This document shows, piece by piece, positions 52,510 to 63,510 of a DNA stretch of 64,000 nucleotides (positions are counted from its first letter, which is position 1; the number at the start of each line of letters is the position of its first letter). Origin of the DNA: UBA6109 sp035366835 (GTDB lineage Bacteria > Desulfobacterota > Syntrophia > Syntrophales > UBA6109). The notes under the pieces are model-generated. The model did no database searches and was not told where the DNA came from. It was given only the letters and a program-made list of their open reading frames with translations. Made by a program: the position numbers and the translations under genes. The stretch spans positions 41,761-105,760 of the forward strand of contig DAOSIS010000012.1 of NCBI GenBank assembly GCA_035366835.1, given 5' to 3'.

Positions 52510-53424
52510 TCAGGCAGCGCCGGGCACCAGCAGCAGGTCGGGCCCGATGCGGTTATAGCCCGCCTCTTCGACGAGCAGGTCCAGCGCCATGGAAGACAGG
52601 TCGTCCGCGACGGGATCCGCCTGGGGCGACTTCTCCCGATAGAAGATCTTCAGATAACTCCTGCAATCGTCGCAGGTTTCCGCGCGCGCGGTTCCGTCAC
52701 TGCCTTCGATGTACCGGTAGGAGATGCGGTCGCCGTTTCGGCAGGCCGCGCAGGTAACCCGCACGAGGTGCCACTCCGTGTTGCACAGCGCGCAGTGGAG
52801 GTACCGCAGCCCCGCCACCGGGCCGTCCGTGCGCACGACGGCGGCTACCGGCAGGAAGCCGCAGCATGGGCAGACGCCCGGTGCGTCGAGGGATGCGACC
52901 ATCGTCCGGTCGAGCCTGGCGGCCAGGGCCGTCCAGTGCACCTGCAGAACGGCGGCGACGAAGGGCAGGAGGTCCGTGTCCTCATTCCCGGGCGCCATCT
53001 GCAGGATACGGTCGGCGAGCGCTTCCAGGGCCGCGCCGCCCATGTGGCGAAGGCGCCTCAGGGCATCCCTCGCCGGGGGAGGCGCGTGCGGCGCCAGCTC
53101 CTGCGCGAACAGGTCGAGCGGTTGCTGCCAGGAGAGGCCGCGCGGGAGGGGCGGGGACGAAAGGGGCGGCATGCGCTGTTCCGCAGCCAGGGACAGCGCC
53201 GCCTCATCCGGAAGGGGGATGGCCGGGTACCCCTGCAGCAGCTCGTGCTGAGCCCGTGTCAAGCGGCCAAGAAAGGAGAGCCAGCCGGCGAGGGAATGCC
53301 CCTTCGCAAGGGTGTCGAACCGCCGGGACCTCTCCAGAAAGACGCGTGAGGGATCGGGAGGAATCAGCGTCCGGAGGTTTTCCCGCTCCCTCCCGGCGCT
53401 GGCGGGAGAAAGCTGCAGCGTCAT
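52510..53424 (-). CDS. fdhE: Formate dehydrogenase accessory protein FdhE
   Basis: 304 residues. The Cys-rich region VCPCCGFLPVAAVV, YLHCALCNTEWHLVRVTCAACRN and ETCDDCRSYLKIFY carries four CxxC pairs of the rubredoxin-like FdhE sites. FdhE is required for assembly of active formate dehydrogenase. It overlaps the gamma-subunit gene (53421-53424), the last part of the fdnGHI operon. Confidence 0.95.
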   Translation of the reverse strand: MTLQLSPASAGRERENLRTLIPPDPSRVFLERSRRFDTLAKGHSLAGWLSFLGRLTRAQHELLQGYPAIPLPDEAALSLAAEQRMPPLSSPPLPRGLSWQQPLDLFAQELAPHAPPPARDALRRLRHMGGAALEALADRILQMAPGNEDTDLLPFVAAVLQVHWTALAARLDRTMVASLDAPGVCPCCGFLPVAAVVRTDGPVAGLRYLHCALCNTEWHLVRVTCAACRNGDRISYRYIEGSDGTARAETCDDCRSYLKIFYREKSPQADPVADDLSSMALDLLVEEAGYNRIGPDLLLVPGAA

Positions 53425-54044
53425 GGCCGGCTGCCCGTCATCTGGTTGAACCAGAGTTCATGGTGGTGCTTTGCCCAGGCACGGCTCACCGTGCCGTACA
53501 GCATGGCACGAAGGGCCCCGGGCGTCCAGATCGCCGCGTAGATGTGGACGATGATGAGGCCGATCATGACGGCCCCGGATGCAGCATGCGTCAGGGACGC
53601 GATGCGGGCAAGGGCGGCCGGCGGATGGAAGTAGGCCCGCCACATGACGAGGCCGGAGAGAAGCAGCAGGAGGAGACAGATGCCGAGCGCCCAGAAGAGC
53701 AGCTTCTGCCCGCCGTTGAATTTGCCCTGAGGCGGCATCGGTCCGCCGCTGCCGACCATCTCCGGCACGTGCTTCAGCCACTCCCAGTCGGAGCCGCTCA
53801 TCAGGTTGAGCGTGCGGAAACGGGCGAACATGGAGACGAAGAGGACGGCGATCAGGATCCCGACAAAGGGGTGCAGGATGCGCAGCCACACGCCGCCGCC
53901 GAAGAGCTGGGTCAGCGGCCACAGAGCGGGATGAAACAGGGCAAGGCCCGAAAGGGCGAGGAGGATGAAGCAGATCGCCACGAGCCAGTGGTTGCCCCGC
54001 TCCCAGGCGGTAAACCGTTGCAGATCGTTCGGGTTGCCCGTCAT
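53421..54044 (-). CDS. fdnI: Formate dehydrogenase cytochrome b556 subunit (FdnI/FdoI)
   Basis: 207 residues from ATG 54044. Four membrane helices: [56 protein letters not shown] and [23 protein letters not shown], with His residues able to bind two haems. It passes electrons from the Fe-S subunit to quinone. Its start overlaps the beta-subunit stop (54041-54044). Confidence 0.94.
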   Translation of the reverse strand: MTGNPNDLQRFTAWERGNHWLVAICFILLALSGLALFHPALWPLTQLFGGGVWLRILHPFVGILIAVLFVSMFARFRTLNLMSGSDWEWLKHVPEMVGSGGPMPPQGKFNGGQKLLFWALGICLLLLLLSGLVMWRAYFHPPAALARIASLTHAASGAVMIGLIIVHIYAAIWTPGALRAMLYGTVSRAWAKHHHELWFNQMTGSRP

Positions 54045-54919
54045 TTTCGACCCTCCTCTCTTCCCGCTTCGTCGGGGACGTCGTTCGGGCCCTTCGTGAC
54101 ATAGTGGAGTACGCAGCCGAGGATGCCCGCGCCCATCGCGGCCAGCGCAATCGGCTTGGTCACGCCCTTCCACAGCGACACCATCGGGTCGATGCGCGGA
54201 TCGGCGGCGAGGCCGTTGTAGAGCCCCGGCTGGTCGGCGTAGTGCAGCACGTACATCACATGGGTGCCGCCGACGCCGGCCGGGTCGTACAGCCCGGCCT
54301 TCGCGAAGCCGCGGGCCTTCAGGTCGGAGATCCTCTCTGCGGCATACTCCCGCATCTGCTCCTTGGTCCCGAACTGGAGCGCCCCCGTCGGACAGGCCTT
54401 GATGCAGGCCGGCTCCAGGCCTACCGCGACACGGTCCGAACAGAGGGTGCACTTGTAGACCTTGCCGTCCTTCTCCGACAGGCGGGGGATGTCGAAGGGG
54501 CATCCCGTGATGCAATAGCCGCAGCCGATGCAGTTTTCCTCATGAAAATCCACGATGCCGTTGGCGTACTGGACGATCGCCCCGGGGGCCGGGCAGGCCT
54601 TCAGGCATCCCGGCTCCTGACAGTGCATGCAGCCGTCCTTGCGGATGAGCCATTCGAGACCGCCTCCTCCCCTGCGTTCGGAGAAGCGCATCACCGTCCA
54701 CGAGGCGGCGGTGAGATCCGGCGGGTTGTCGTAGACGCCGCCGGTCGTTCCCACGTCGTCGCGGACGTCGTTCCATTCCATGCAGGCCGCCTGGCAGGCC
54801 TTGCAGCCGATGCAGGTGGAAACGTCGATCAGCTTGGCGACCTCCGGCATGCGGCGCACCGACGGGCTCGGGGTGGTCGTTGCGGAGCGGCGGACGATAT
54901 CGAGCGACTGCAGTGCCAT
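54041..54919 (-). CDS. fdnH: Formate dehydrogenase iron-sulfur subunit (FdnH/FdoH)
   Basis: 292 residues from ATG 54919. Four ferredoxin-type clusters: [50 protein letters not shown] and [26 protein letters not shown]-terminal membrane anchor ([20 protein letters not shown]) follows. It transfers electrons from the catalytic subunit to the cytochrome. Ten bases separate it from fdnG. Confidence 0.95.
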   Translation of the reverse strand: MALQSLDIVRRSATTTPSPSVRRMPEVAKLIDVSTCIGCKACQAACMEWNDVRDDVGTTGGVYDNPPDLTAASWTVMRFSERRGGGGLEWLIRKDGCMHCQEPGCLKACPAPGAIVQYANGIVDFHEENCIGCGYCITGCPFDIPRLSEKDGKVYKCTLCSDRVAVGLEPACIKACPTGALQFGTKEQMREYAAERISDLKARGFAKAGLYDPAGVGGTHVMYVLHYADQPGLYNGLAADPRIDPMVSLWKGVTKPIALAAMGAGILGCVLHYVTKGPNDVPDEAGREEGRK

Positions 54920-54929
54920 GTCTGCCTCC

Positions 54930-57900
54930 TCATGCCTTCTCGATGTTGACCAGGAAGGACTTGAACTCGGGCGTCTGCGTATTCGCATCGCCGACGAAGG
55001 GCGTCAGGGTGTTGGTAAGATAGCCCGGCCTGGCCGCGCCCTTGAAACCCCAGTGCAGCGGAATCCCCACCTGGTGGAGTTTCCTGCCGTTCACCGTCAG
55101 GGGCGTGAGGCGTTCCGTCACGACCGCAACGGCCTTGATCTCGCCGCGCTTCGACCGCACGGTGACCCTGTCGCCGTTGCGGATGTTCTTCTCCGCCGCC
55201 AGCACCGCGTCGATTTCGACGAACTGCTCCGGCTGCAGGACGGCGTTGATGCGGCAGTGTTTCGTCCAGAAATGAAAATGCTCGGTAAGGCGGTAGGTCG
55301 TGGCGGCATAGGGAAATTCGGCGGCCCTGCCGAAGGCGTCCCGGTCGCCCTTGAAGACCCGCGCGGCGGGGTTGCTCACCGCCAGCGGGTTGGTGTTGAA
55401 GGGGTTCACGCCGATGGGCGATTCGAGCGGCTCGTAGTGCTCCGGGAACGGCCCGTCGGCCATCTTGTCCACGGCGAAGAAACGGGCCACGCCCTCGGGG
55501 TTCATGATGAAGGGGCCCATCCCTTCGGCCGGGTCCGAGTCCGGCTTGAAGTCCGGCACGTCCGAGCCGCCCCAGGCGCTGCCGTTCCACCAGATCTGCC
55601 GGCGCTTCGCGTTCCAGGGGTTCCCGGCGGGATCGCAGGAGGCCCGGTTGTACTGGATGCGCCGGTTGGCCGGCCACGCCCACGCCCAGCCCAGGGTCTG
55701 GCCGTTGCCGAAAGGATCGGAGTTGTCGCGGCGGGCCATCATGTTCCCGGCCTGGGTCCAGGAGCCGCAGTAGAGCCAGCAGCCGCAGGACGTCGTGCCG
55801 TCGTCCCGGAGTTGGGCGAAGCCGTCCAGCTGTTCGCCCGCCTTCCGGATGATCCTGGTCTTGTCCTTGGGGTCGCTGAGATCGACGAGCGCCTTTCCCG
55901 AATACTCCCGGGCGAGTTCCTCGGAGGAGGGCGCGACGGGGATCCGGTAGGGCCAGGAAAGATTCAGGATCGGCTCGGGGAAAGCCCCCCCTTCGGCCCT
56001 GTAGAGTTCACGCAGGCGGACGAAGATGTGCGCCATGATGTCCGTCGAGACCTTCGCCTCGCCCGGGGGCTCGGCGCCCTTCCAGTGCCACTGCACCCAC
56101 CGACCCGAATTGACGAGCGAGCCGTCCTCCTCGGCGAAGCAGCCGCAGGGCAGGTTGAAGACCGTGGTCCGGATCTTCGCCGGATCGACGTCGTTGTACG
56201 GGCCGAAATTCCGCCAGAACTCGGAGGTCTCGGTGGCGAGCGGGTCCATCACGACCAGGAACTTGAGCCGGGCGAGCGCCGTCCCCAGTTTGGCTTTGTT
56301 GGGAAAGGCCGCCAGGGCGTTGAACCCCTGGCAGAGATAGCCGTTTATCCGGCCCTGGTGCATGTCCTCGAAGACCTGCAGCACGTCGTGCGGTTTGTCC
56401 ATCTTCGGCAGCCAATCGAAACACCAGTTGTTGGTCTTTGCGGCGGCGTCCCCGAACCACGCCTTCATCAGGCTCACGTGGAACTTCTCGTAATTCTGCC
56501 AGTAGGAAAGCTGGTTGGGGCGCAGGGGTCTGGGGGCGCGCTTCTTGATGTAGGCGCCGTAGTCCGTCTCTTTTTCGCCGGGCAGCGTCAGATAGCCGGG
56601 CAGGAGATCCGAGAGGAGGCCCAGGTCCGTGAGACCCTGGATGTTCGAATGGCCCCGGAGGGCGTTCATGCCGCCGCCGGCCATGCCGATGTTCCCGAGG
56701 AGGAGCTGGATCATGGCCGCCGTGCGGATGATCTGCGAGCCGAGGGAATGCTGCGTCCAGCCGAGGGCGTACAGGACGGTCATCGTCCGGTCCGGAACGG
56801 CCGTCGAGGCGATCATCTCGGCGACCTTGATGAACTGCTCCTTCGGCGTGCCGCATACCTTCTCCACCATCTCCGGGGTGTAGCGGCTGTAATGCTTCTT
56901 CAGCAGTTGGTAGACGCAGCGCGGATGCCGCAGGGTGGGGTCGTTTTTCACGTAACCGTCCGCACCGAGCTGGTAGTGCCAGGAGGAGCGGTCGTAGGTG
57001 TGTGTTTCCGCGTTGTAGCCCGAGAAGAGGCCGTTCTCGAAGGAAAATCCCTCGTCGACGAGAAAGGTGAAATCGGTGTACGCCTTGACGTATTCATGGT
57101 GAATCCTGTCCTGGGTCAGGAGATGGTTGATGACGCCTCCCAGAAAGGCGATGTCCGTTCCGACGCGGAGCGGCGCGTAGTAGTCGGCAACGGAGGCGGA
57201 ACGGGTGAAGCGCGGATCGACGACGATCAGTTTCGCCCGGTTGTGCTTCTTGGCTTCGATCACCCACTTGAAGCCGCAGGGGTGGGCTTCCGCGGCGTTG
57301 CCGCCCATGATCAGGACGAGATCGGCGTTCCGGATGTCCACCCAGTGGTTGGTCATCGCGCCGCGGCCGTAGGTGGGGGCCAGACTGGCCACCGTGGGGC
57401 CGTGTCAGACCCGGGCCTGATTGTCGAAGGCGAGCATCCCGAGAGACCGGACCACCTTGTGGGTAAGGTACCCGGATTCGTCGCTGGAAGCCGACGCCGC
57501 CAGGAATCCCGTCGTGAGCCAGCGGTTTACGGTGGCGCCGTCGGAGTTCTTCGTGACGAAGCTGGCGTCGCGATCGGCCTTCATGAACCTGGCGATGCGG
57601 TCGACTGCCTCGCCCCAGGAGATGCGCTTCCATTCGCTGCTCCCCGGTTCCCGCACCGCCGGATACCGGAGCCGGCTCTCGCTGTTGACGAAATCGAGCA
57701 GCGCAGCGCCCTTGGGGCAGAGCGTGCCCCGGTTCACCGGATGGTCCGGATCGCCTTCGATGTGGAGGATCGCGGACTTGGCGTTCTTGGCGTTGTCCCC
57801 CAGGGAGTACATCAGGAGACCGCAGGCCACGGAACAGTATGGGCAGGTGTTGCGCGTTTCGGTCGCCCGCAGCAGCTTGAATTCCCTCACTTCCGCCAGG

Positions 57901-57992
57901 AGCGGGGCAGGAGAGAATCCCATGGCGGCCATGGAAGATCCGCCCAACCCGAGGCCGCAGATCTTGAAGAATTGCCGACGCGATACTCTCAT
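54930..57992 (-). CDS. fdnG: Selenocysteine formate dehydrogenase catalytic subunit (FdnG/FdoG)
   Basis: 1020 residues when the in-frame UGA at 57405-57407 is read as selenocysteine (Sec196, the same position as in E. coli FdnG). Around it the sequence reads [27 protein letters not shown], the family active site. The N-terminus has a Tat signal ([14 protein letters not shown]), then the 4Fe-4S site [14 protein letters not shown]. Molybdopterin regions follow, such as [19 protein letters not shown] and [14 protein letters not shown]. It oxidises formate to CO2 in the periplasm. A gene finder that stops at UGA would split it in two (57405-57992 and 54930-57392). SelABCD genes are required but not in the window. 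Confidence 0.95.
57372..57407 (-). promoter_or_regulatory. Selenocysteine insertion element (bSECIS) with UGA codon
   Basis: On the minus strand, UGA is followed by CACGGCCCCAC (11 bases, the same spacing as in E. coli fdhF) and an apical hairpin GGTGGCCAG-TC-TGGCC...CCACC at 57372-57393, with GU in its loop. The loop differs from the E. coli GGUC in that it reads AGUC. Confidence 0.75.
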
Positions 57993-58072
57993 GGTTGCCC
58001 CCTGTTCCGGCGCGCGGGGTTCATCCGTCCGTTGCCGGCGTGGTTATTATGCCATTCTTGACATAGACTACT

Positions 58073-58090
58073 TTCCCGCTGCTGCGGGAA
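58073..58090. other. Inverted repeat upstream of fdnG
   Basis: A perfect seven-bp stem and TGCT loop (TTCCCGC-TGCT-GCGGGAA), 81 bases upstream of the fdnG start. It may be an operator or part of the leader; a -10-like CATAAT follows on the minus strand with no clear -35. Confidence 0.4.
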
Positions 58091-58180
58091 CAAGGGGGGA
58101 AAAAGGCGGGGGTATTGGTAGGAAGAATCTGACGGTCGCGTCCCCGGACGGTGTCCGAACCCGGGAAGGGTTGACCCGGC

Positions 58181-58555
58181 TCACTCGTATCCCAGTTCCG
58201 CCAGACGCTCCTCCTCGATGCCCAGGAAATGGGCGACCTCGTGCACCACGGTGATCTCGATTTCCCGCTCCAGCTCCTCCAGGGTCCCGCACATCTCCTC
58301 CAGCGGTTCCTGGAAGATGAAGATCGTGTCCGGGTATTCGACGGGGGCGAAGAAGGACCGCTCCGTCAGTGCGGCGCCCTGGTAGAGCCCCAGCAGCGTC
58401 TCACCGGGCGGAATGCCGGTGTCCTCCAGCATGTCCCGCGTCGGCCGCTTGCGCACGGTGATGACGACGTTTTCCAGTTGCGACCGGATCTCTGCGGGGA
58501 TGCGCCGGACCGCCCGGTCGACGGCACGGTCGAATTCCTTCGCGTTCAGCTTCAT
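58181..58555 (-). CDS. Minimal zincin metallopeptidase-like protein
   Basis: 124 residues. The conserved end ITVVHEVAHFLGIEEERLAELGYE carries the HExxH zinc motif; the middle has GIPPGETLLGLYQGAALTERSF and PDTIFIFQEPLEEMCG. This matches the small MtfA-unrelated minimal-zincin family (DUF1025/zincin_1), found widely with unknown substrates. It stands alone, 187 bases from fdnG in the same direction, with RBS GGAAGGAG. Confidence 0.9.
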   Translation of the reverse strand: MKLNAKEFDRAVDRAVRRIPAEIRSQLENVVITVRKRPTRDMLEDTGIPPGETLLGLYQGAALTERSFFAPVEYPDTIFIFQEPLEEMCGTLEELEREIEITVVHEVAHFLGIEEERLAELGYE

Positions 58556-58671
58556 GGGACTCCTTCCCGGCGGCCTCTCGCCTCGTTTCCGTCCTTGTAC
58601 CGCAAGGGGGGCGTCCGGTTCAAGCCTCCTTCATCGGAGACCTCCGGCCCATCGAATGCCGACAAATCGAA

Positions 58672-58700
58672 TTGACAAACCATGCGTTTTCCATTAGACA
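58672..58700 (+). promoter_or_regulatory. Promoter of the amino-acid ABC operon
   Basis: TTGACA (58672-58677, perfect -35), 17-base spacer, TAGACA (58695-58700, half match). It lies 64 bases before the binding-protein start, in a less GC-rich stretch. Confidence 0.6.
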
Positions 58701-58763
58701 GAGCACCGGAAGTCGGTCATTCCCACAAAAACTTCATAAGCCCAGCAGATAAGGAGGTCGTCT

Positions 58764-59567
58764 ATGTTGAGGAAGAAGAGATGGACTGTTCTTTCCGTTC
58801 TCGTCATCGTATCGCTGCTGTTTGCGGGTGCGGCCCTCGCCGGTACGCTCCAGGACGTCAAGGCCCGCGGCAAGCTCCTGGCGGGCGTGAAGACGGACTT
58901 CCCGCCCTTCGGATTCGTCGACGAGAAGGGAGTCAACAAGGGTTTCGACGTGGACATCGCCAAGGCCCTGGCGAAGGAGCTCTTCGGCAAGGATACCGCC
59001 GTGGAATTCGTCGCCGTCACCTCGGCCAACCGCATTCCCTTCCTTACCACCAACAAGATCGACATCATCCTCGCCAGCATGACGATCACCGAGGAGCGCA
59101 AGAAGGTCATCGACTACAGCATCCCCTATTTCATGTCGGGCCACCTGCTCCTGGTCCACAAGGACAGCCCCGTCACGAAGTACCAGGATCTGGAAGGACG
59201 CAAGGTCTCCACGACGCAGGGCTCGACGGGTGACATCGTCATCGGCAAGCTCGTCCCCAAGGCGGAGCGCGTGAAGTTCCAGCACAATTCCGAATCCCTC
59301 AAGGCCCTCAAGGACCGCCGCACCGAGGCCTTCGTCCAGGACGACATGCTGCTCGTGGACCTGCAGAAGAAGAATCCCGAACTGAAGATCGTCGGCTGGC
59401 CGCCCTTCGAGCCGGCCCCCTACGGCCTGGGCGTCCGCAAGGGCGATGCCGAATGGCTTGCCTTCGTCGACAAGACCCTCACGAAGATGAAGAATTCGGG
59501 CGAATACCAGAAGCTCTGGGATGCCTGGTTCGGCGAATCGAAGGATTTCCTCCTCAAACTGAAATAA
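58764..59567 (+). CDS. Amino-acid ABC transporter substrate-binding protein (family 3)
   Basis: 267 residues; ATG follows AAGGAGGTCGTCT. Signal peptide (TVLSVLVIVSLLFAGAALAG). Family-3 pattern: KARGKLLAGVKTDFPPFGFVDEKGVNKGFDVDIAKALAKELFG, RIPFLTTNKIDIILASMTITEERKKVIDYSIPYF, and GSTGDIVIG. It captures a polar amino acid, such as glutamate or glutamine, in the periplasm. A terminator follows it, so it is likely made in excess over the membrane genes. Confidence 0.94.
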   Translation: MLRKKRWTVLSVLVIVSLLFAGAALAGTLQDVKARGKLLAGVKTDFPPFGFVDEKGVNKGFDVDIAKALAKELFGKDTAVEFVAVTSANRIPFLTTNKIDIILASMTITEERKKVIDYSIPYFMSGHLLLVHKDSPVTKYQDLEGRKVSTTQGSTGDIVIGKLVPKAERVKFQHNSESLKALKDRRTEAFVQDDMLLVDLQKKNPELKIVGWPPFEPAPYGLGVRKGDAEWLAFVDKTLTKMKNSGEYQKLWDAWFGESKDFLLKLK

Positions 59568-59580
59568 GACTGGCCTCCCG

Positions 59581-59614
59581 GGAGGGATCGGGCTGTCCGG
59601 TCCCTCCTTTTTTT
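59581..59614 (+). terminator. Terminator/attenuator between binding-protein and permease genes
   Basis: Eleven-bp stem (GGAGGGATCGG at 59581-59591 with CCGGTCCCTCC at 59597-59607, one T-G pair), five-base loop and seven Ts (59608-59614). It sits between the binding protein gene and the permeases, allowing partial read-through. Confidence 0.85.
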
Positions 59615-59643
59615 CCCGCTGCGGCGAGGCGCAAATCCGGCCT

Positions 59644-60306
59644 ATGAGCTATCAGTTCGATCCGAGCGTCATCGTCAAGTTCTTTCCCCTGTTCCTGAAG
59701 GGCGTCTGGCTCACCGTCGAGATCTCCTTCATCTCGATCCTCGTCGGACTCGTCTTCGGCATCGCCGGGGCCGTGGCCCGGACCTCGCCCGTGAAGATCC
59801 TCCGCTTTCTCGGGGCCGCCTACGTGGAGATCTTCCGCAACACGCCGCTCCTGATCCAGATCTTCATCGTCTACTTCGGACTGCCCGAACTGGGGCTCAA
59901 GCTCTCGCCCTATGCATCGGGCCTTACGGCCCTGATCCTCTACGTCGGCGCCTACAACGTCGAGGTCATCCGGGCCGGCCTGGAGGCGGTGCCGCGGGGA
60001 CAGAAGGAGGCGGCCATGTCCCTGGGTCTCAACGGGGTGCAGACCTTTCTTCACATCATCCTGCCCCAGACGGTGCGCATTTCGCTGCCCGCCCTGGGGA
60101 ACAACTGGGTGGCCTTGGTCAAGAATTCGTCTCTCGTGTCCGTCATCGGGATGGAGGAACTGACGTTCATCACCTACGACCTGAACGCGCTGACGTTCCG
60201 CTCCTTCGAGCTCTTCGGCACGGCGACGGTCCTGTACCTCGTCCTGATCTTCCTGCTCATCAACATCCAGACCTTCGTCGAGAAGCGCTTCGCCTACAAG
60301 ACCTGA
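59644..60306 (+). CDS. Amino-acid ABC permease (HisM/GlnP type, first)
   Basis: 220 residues. Five helices; FLKGVWLTVEISFISILVGLVFG and the EAA loop RAGLEAVPRGQKEAAMSLGLNGVQTFLHIILPQTVRISLP. The family member AYVEIFRNTPLLIQIFIVYFGLP segment is clear. It works as a heterodimer with the next gene. Confidence 0.94.
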   Translation: MSYQFDPSVIVKFFPLFLKGVWLTVEISFISILVGLVFGIAGAVARTSPVKILRFLGAAYVEIFRNTPLLIQIFIVYFGLPELGLKLSPYASGLTALILYVGAYNVEVIRAGLEAVPRGQKEAAMSLGLNGVQTFLHIILPQTVRISLPALGNNWVALVKNSSLVSVIGMEELTFITYDLNALTFRSFELFGTATVLYLVLIFLLINIQTFVEKRFAYKT

Positions 60307-60318
60307 AAGGAGGGGGCC

Positions 60319-60972
60319 GTGTTCGATACCAAAGTCATCGCCGACAACTTCCCGTACCTCCTGTCAGGGGTCAAATTCACCGTCGCCCTGGCCTGTCTCG
60401 TCATCCTCATCGGGACCTTCCTGGGCGTGATTCTGGGCCTCATGCAGGTGTCCAGGAGCCGGCTCGCCCGCTACCCGGCGAACCTCATCGTCGAGATCAC
60501 GCGGGACACGCCGCTCATCATGCAGATGTTCTTCATCTTCTTCGGCCTTCCCGCGCTGGGGATCAAGCTCGGTACCTTCCCCTCGGCCGCGATCGCGATG
60601 AGCCTCTTCGCGGCCGGAAACGCCGCCGAGATCGTCCGCGGGGCGATCGACTCGCTGCCGCTGGGCCAGTTCGACGCCGCCAAGTCCCTGGGCATGAACT
60701 ACGTCCAGATGATGGTGCACATCATCCTGCCCCAGGCGCTGCGCCGGATGATCCCGCCCATGATGGGCCTCTTCACGACGCTCATCAAGGACACGTCGCT
60801 CGCGGCCATCATCGGGGCCTTCGAGCTGACCCGCGCCGCCCAGGAGATCATCGAGCGGACCTACCGCTCCCTGGAGATCTACCTCGTGGCCGCCGCGCTG
60901 TACTTTCTCATCTGCTATCCGCTGTCCTACTATACGAGGAAGGTCGAACAACGCCGCGTCGCCGGCGTTTGA
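60319..60972 (+). CDS. Amino-acid ABC permease (second)
   Basis: 217 residues from GTG 60319, preceded by [54 protein letters not shown], and the EAA loop [40 protein letters not shown]. Twelve bases from the previous gene and 13 from the next. Forms the membrane channel with its partner. Confidence 0.94.
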   Translation: MFDTKVIADNFPYLLSGVKFTVALACLVILIGTFLGVILGLMQVSRSRLARYPANLIVEITRDTPLIMQMFFIFFGLPALGIKLGTFPSAAIAMSLFAAGNAAEIVRGAIDSLPLGQFDAAKSLGMNYVQMMVHIILPQALRRMIPPMMGLFTTLIKDTSLAAIIGAFELTRAAQEIIERTYRSLEIYLVAAALYFLICYPLSYYTRKVEQRRVAGV

Positions 60973-60985
60973 CGGTGAGGTTCCT

Positions 60986-61729
<744 letters not shown>

Positions 61730-61787
61730 GGATTTGCAGGGACCACTTTTCTCATGGCGTATGCCGAAGCAATCCGCAGTCTTCGTT

Positions 61788-61878
61788 GTCATTCCCGCGA
61801 AAGCGGGAATCCAGGGTCCTGAGATTCTATTCCTATAAGTTGAGTAGAGCGCTGGATCCCCGCTTTCGCGGGGACGAC
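61788..61878. repeat. Inverted pair of the 27-bp palindromic repeat
   Basis: Copy one, GTCATTCCCGCGAAAGCGGG plus AATCCAG (61788-61814), and an inverted copy (61852-61878) frame a 37-base, less GC-rich spacer. Same family as 41205-41363. It fills the gap between glnQ-like and racemase genes. Confidence 0.9.
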
Positions 61879-61892
61879 AGACGGCAGGTGTG

Positions 61893-62636
61893 ATGATGAG
61901 TGAAAAAACGATCGGTGTTCTCGGCGGAATGGGGCCGGAGGCCACGGAGGCGTTTTTTCTCCGGGTCATCCGGGCGACGAAGGTCCGCCGCGACCAGGAC
62001 CACCTCCGCATCCTCATCGACAGCAATCCCAAGGTCCCCGACCGGACCGCCGCGATCCGGGGGGAGGGCGAGAGCCCCCTGCCGATGCTGATCGAAGGCG
62101 CCCGCGGGCTGCAGAAGGCGGGCGCAGGCTTCATCGTCATCCCCTGCGTGACGGCGCATTACTTCCTGGAGCCGCTGCGGAGGAAGGTACGGATCCCGAT
62201 CCTGAGCATCGTCGACGAAGTCGTCGGTCACGTCCGCAGGCGGATGAGGGGACTGCGGCGGATCGGCCTCGTCGCCACCTCGGGAACGGTCGATACGGGC
62301 CTCTTTCAGAAGGCCTTTGGGGCGGCCGGCATCGAGGTCCTCCTCCCCGACGGCAGGACCCAGAAGAACAAGGTCATGGCGGCCATCTACGGCCGCAGGG
62401 GCGTGAAGGCCGCCGGACCTTCGGAAGAATCGAAGGCGCTCGTGGTAGCGGCCGCCCGGGCGCTGACCGACCGCGGCGCCCAGGCCGTTCTGGCCGGCTG
62501 CACCGAAATCCCCCTCGTTCTCAAGGATGGGGACCTCTCCGTTCCCGTCGTCGATTCCCTCGACGTCCTCGCCCGCGCCGCTGTCCGGGAGGCCTGCGGA
62601 AAGCAGGCTTGGGGAGAAGCCACCCGTTATTCATAA
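61893..62636 (+). CDS. Aspartate/glutamate racemase family protein
   Basis: 247 residues; ATGs at 61893 and 61896 are both possible. GVLGGMGPEATEAFFLRVI, FIVIPCVTAHYFL (first catalytic Cys) and AVLAGCTEIPLVL (second Cys) match the two-base racemase family (RacX/YgeA type). The usual Asn after the first Cys (PCNTAH) is Val here, so activity or substrate may differ. Its place after an amino-acid transporter suggests D-amino-acid metabolism (inference). Confidence 0.92.
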   Translation: MMSEKTIGVLGGMGPEATEAFFLRVIRATKVRRDQDHLRILIDSNPKVPDRTAAIRGEGESPLPMLIEGARGLQKAGAGFIVIPCVTAHYFLEPLRRKVRIPILSIVDEVVGHVRRRMRGLRRIGLVATSGTVDTGLFQKAFGAAGIEVLLPDGRTQKNKVMAAIYGRRGVKAAGPSEESKALVVAAARALTDRGAQAVLAGCTEIPLVLKDGDLSVPVVDSLDVLARAAVREACGKQAWGEATRYS

Positions 62637-62784
62637 CGGAGTTCCCTTTCCTCTGTGGACAGAAGTTCAGGCAAGTTCGTAAAATACAAACCATCCGTTC
62701 GCGAATTGCAAACCGTTTTCGAAAAATACCGGAAAACGCAAGGGCAGGAAATTCCCGAATGCATTGCCCGTCGGACGCCGGGAG

Positions 62785-63510
62785 CTATCGCCGCCACGCC
62801 AGCGGGTTGAAACTCGTGCCGACATCGTAGAAGTCCTCGTTCTCGGCGTGCTTCAGGCGGGATACGACGAAGTATGTCAGGGGCGTGGCGAGGGCTTCGT
62901 AGGCGGACTTCACGAGCCACTGCGTGACGATCATAACGGCCAGCGCCGCCGCGGGCACGGTCCCGGAAAAGGCGAGCGCGATGAAAACGGACGAATCCGC
63001 CAGCTGGCCGATCAGCGTCGAGCCGATCGTCCGCATCCAGAGATGACGCCCCCCCGTTGCGATCTTCATCTTGGCCAGGACGAAGGCGTTCAGGAATTCC
63101 CCGCAAAGGTAGGCGGCGAAAGAGGCGACGAGGATCCGCGGCGCCGTCCCGAAGACCGCCGCGTAGGCCTGCTGCGAGAGTTCCGCGGAGCCGAAGCCCG
63201 GGAGTCTCCAGAAGGGGACCGGGGCAAGGCGGATGCTGACCTCGATGGCGCCGACGGCGAGCAGGTTGCAGGCAAAGCCGATCCAGATCACCTGGCGGGC
63301 GCGGGCATAGCCGTAAACCTCCGTCAGGATGTCGCCGACGATGTAGGAGACGGGAAAGATCACGACTGCGGCGGGCAGGATGAGGGAACCCGCCTGAAAG
63401 AGCTTGGCGGCGATGATGTTGGCGACGACCAGCGCCGTGACGAAGACCGCGGCGACCGCCGGCAGATACCGCTGGCGTGCCTCGCCGTGCGAAGCGGCGC
63501 CGGCGTTCAC
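62785..63510 (-). CDS. Queuosine precursor transporter (YhhQ/VUT-1 family)
   Basis: 241 residues from GTG 63510, which overlaps the queF stop (63507-63510). About seven helices: [55 protein letters not shown] and [24 protein letters not shown]. The DILTEVYGY motif is characteristic. It imports queuine precursors such as preQ0/preQ1 for tRNA modification. Coupling to queF supports this. Confidence 0.93.
   Translation of the reverse strand: MNAGAASHGEARQRYLPAVAAVFVTALVVANIIAAKLFQAGSLILPAAVVIFPVSYIVGDILTEVYGYARARQVIWIGFACNLLAVGAIEVSIRLAPVPFWRLPGFGSAELSQQAYAAVFGTAPRILVASFAAYLCGEFLNAFVLAKMKIATGGRHLWMRTIGSTLIGQLADSSVFIALAFSGTVPAAALAVMIVTQWLVKSAYEALATPLTYFVVSRLKHAENEDFYDVGTSFNPLAWRR

Noticed and set aside
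57405..57407. A nonsense mutation splitting formate dehydrogenase
   Set aside because: The UGA is at the family selenocysteine position, and coding motifs continue past it in frame with a SECIS-like hairpin.
54780..58061. A 1093-codon plus-strand frame opposite fdnG
   Set aside because: It runs against formate dehydrogenase genes with firm motifs and has none of its own.
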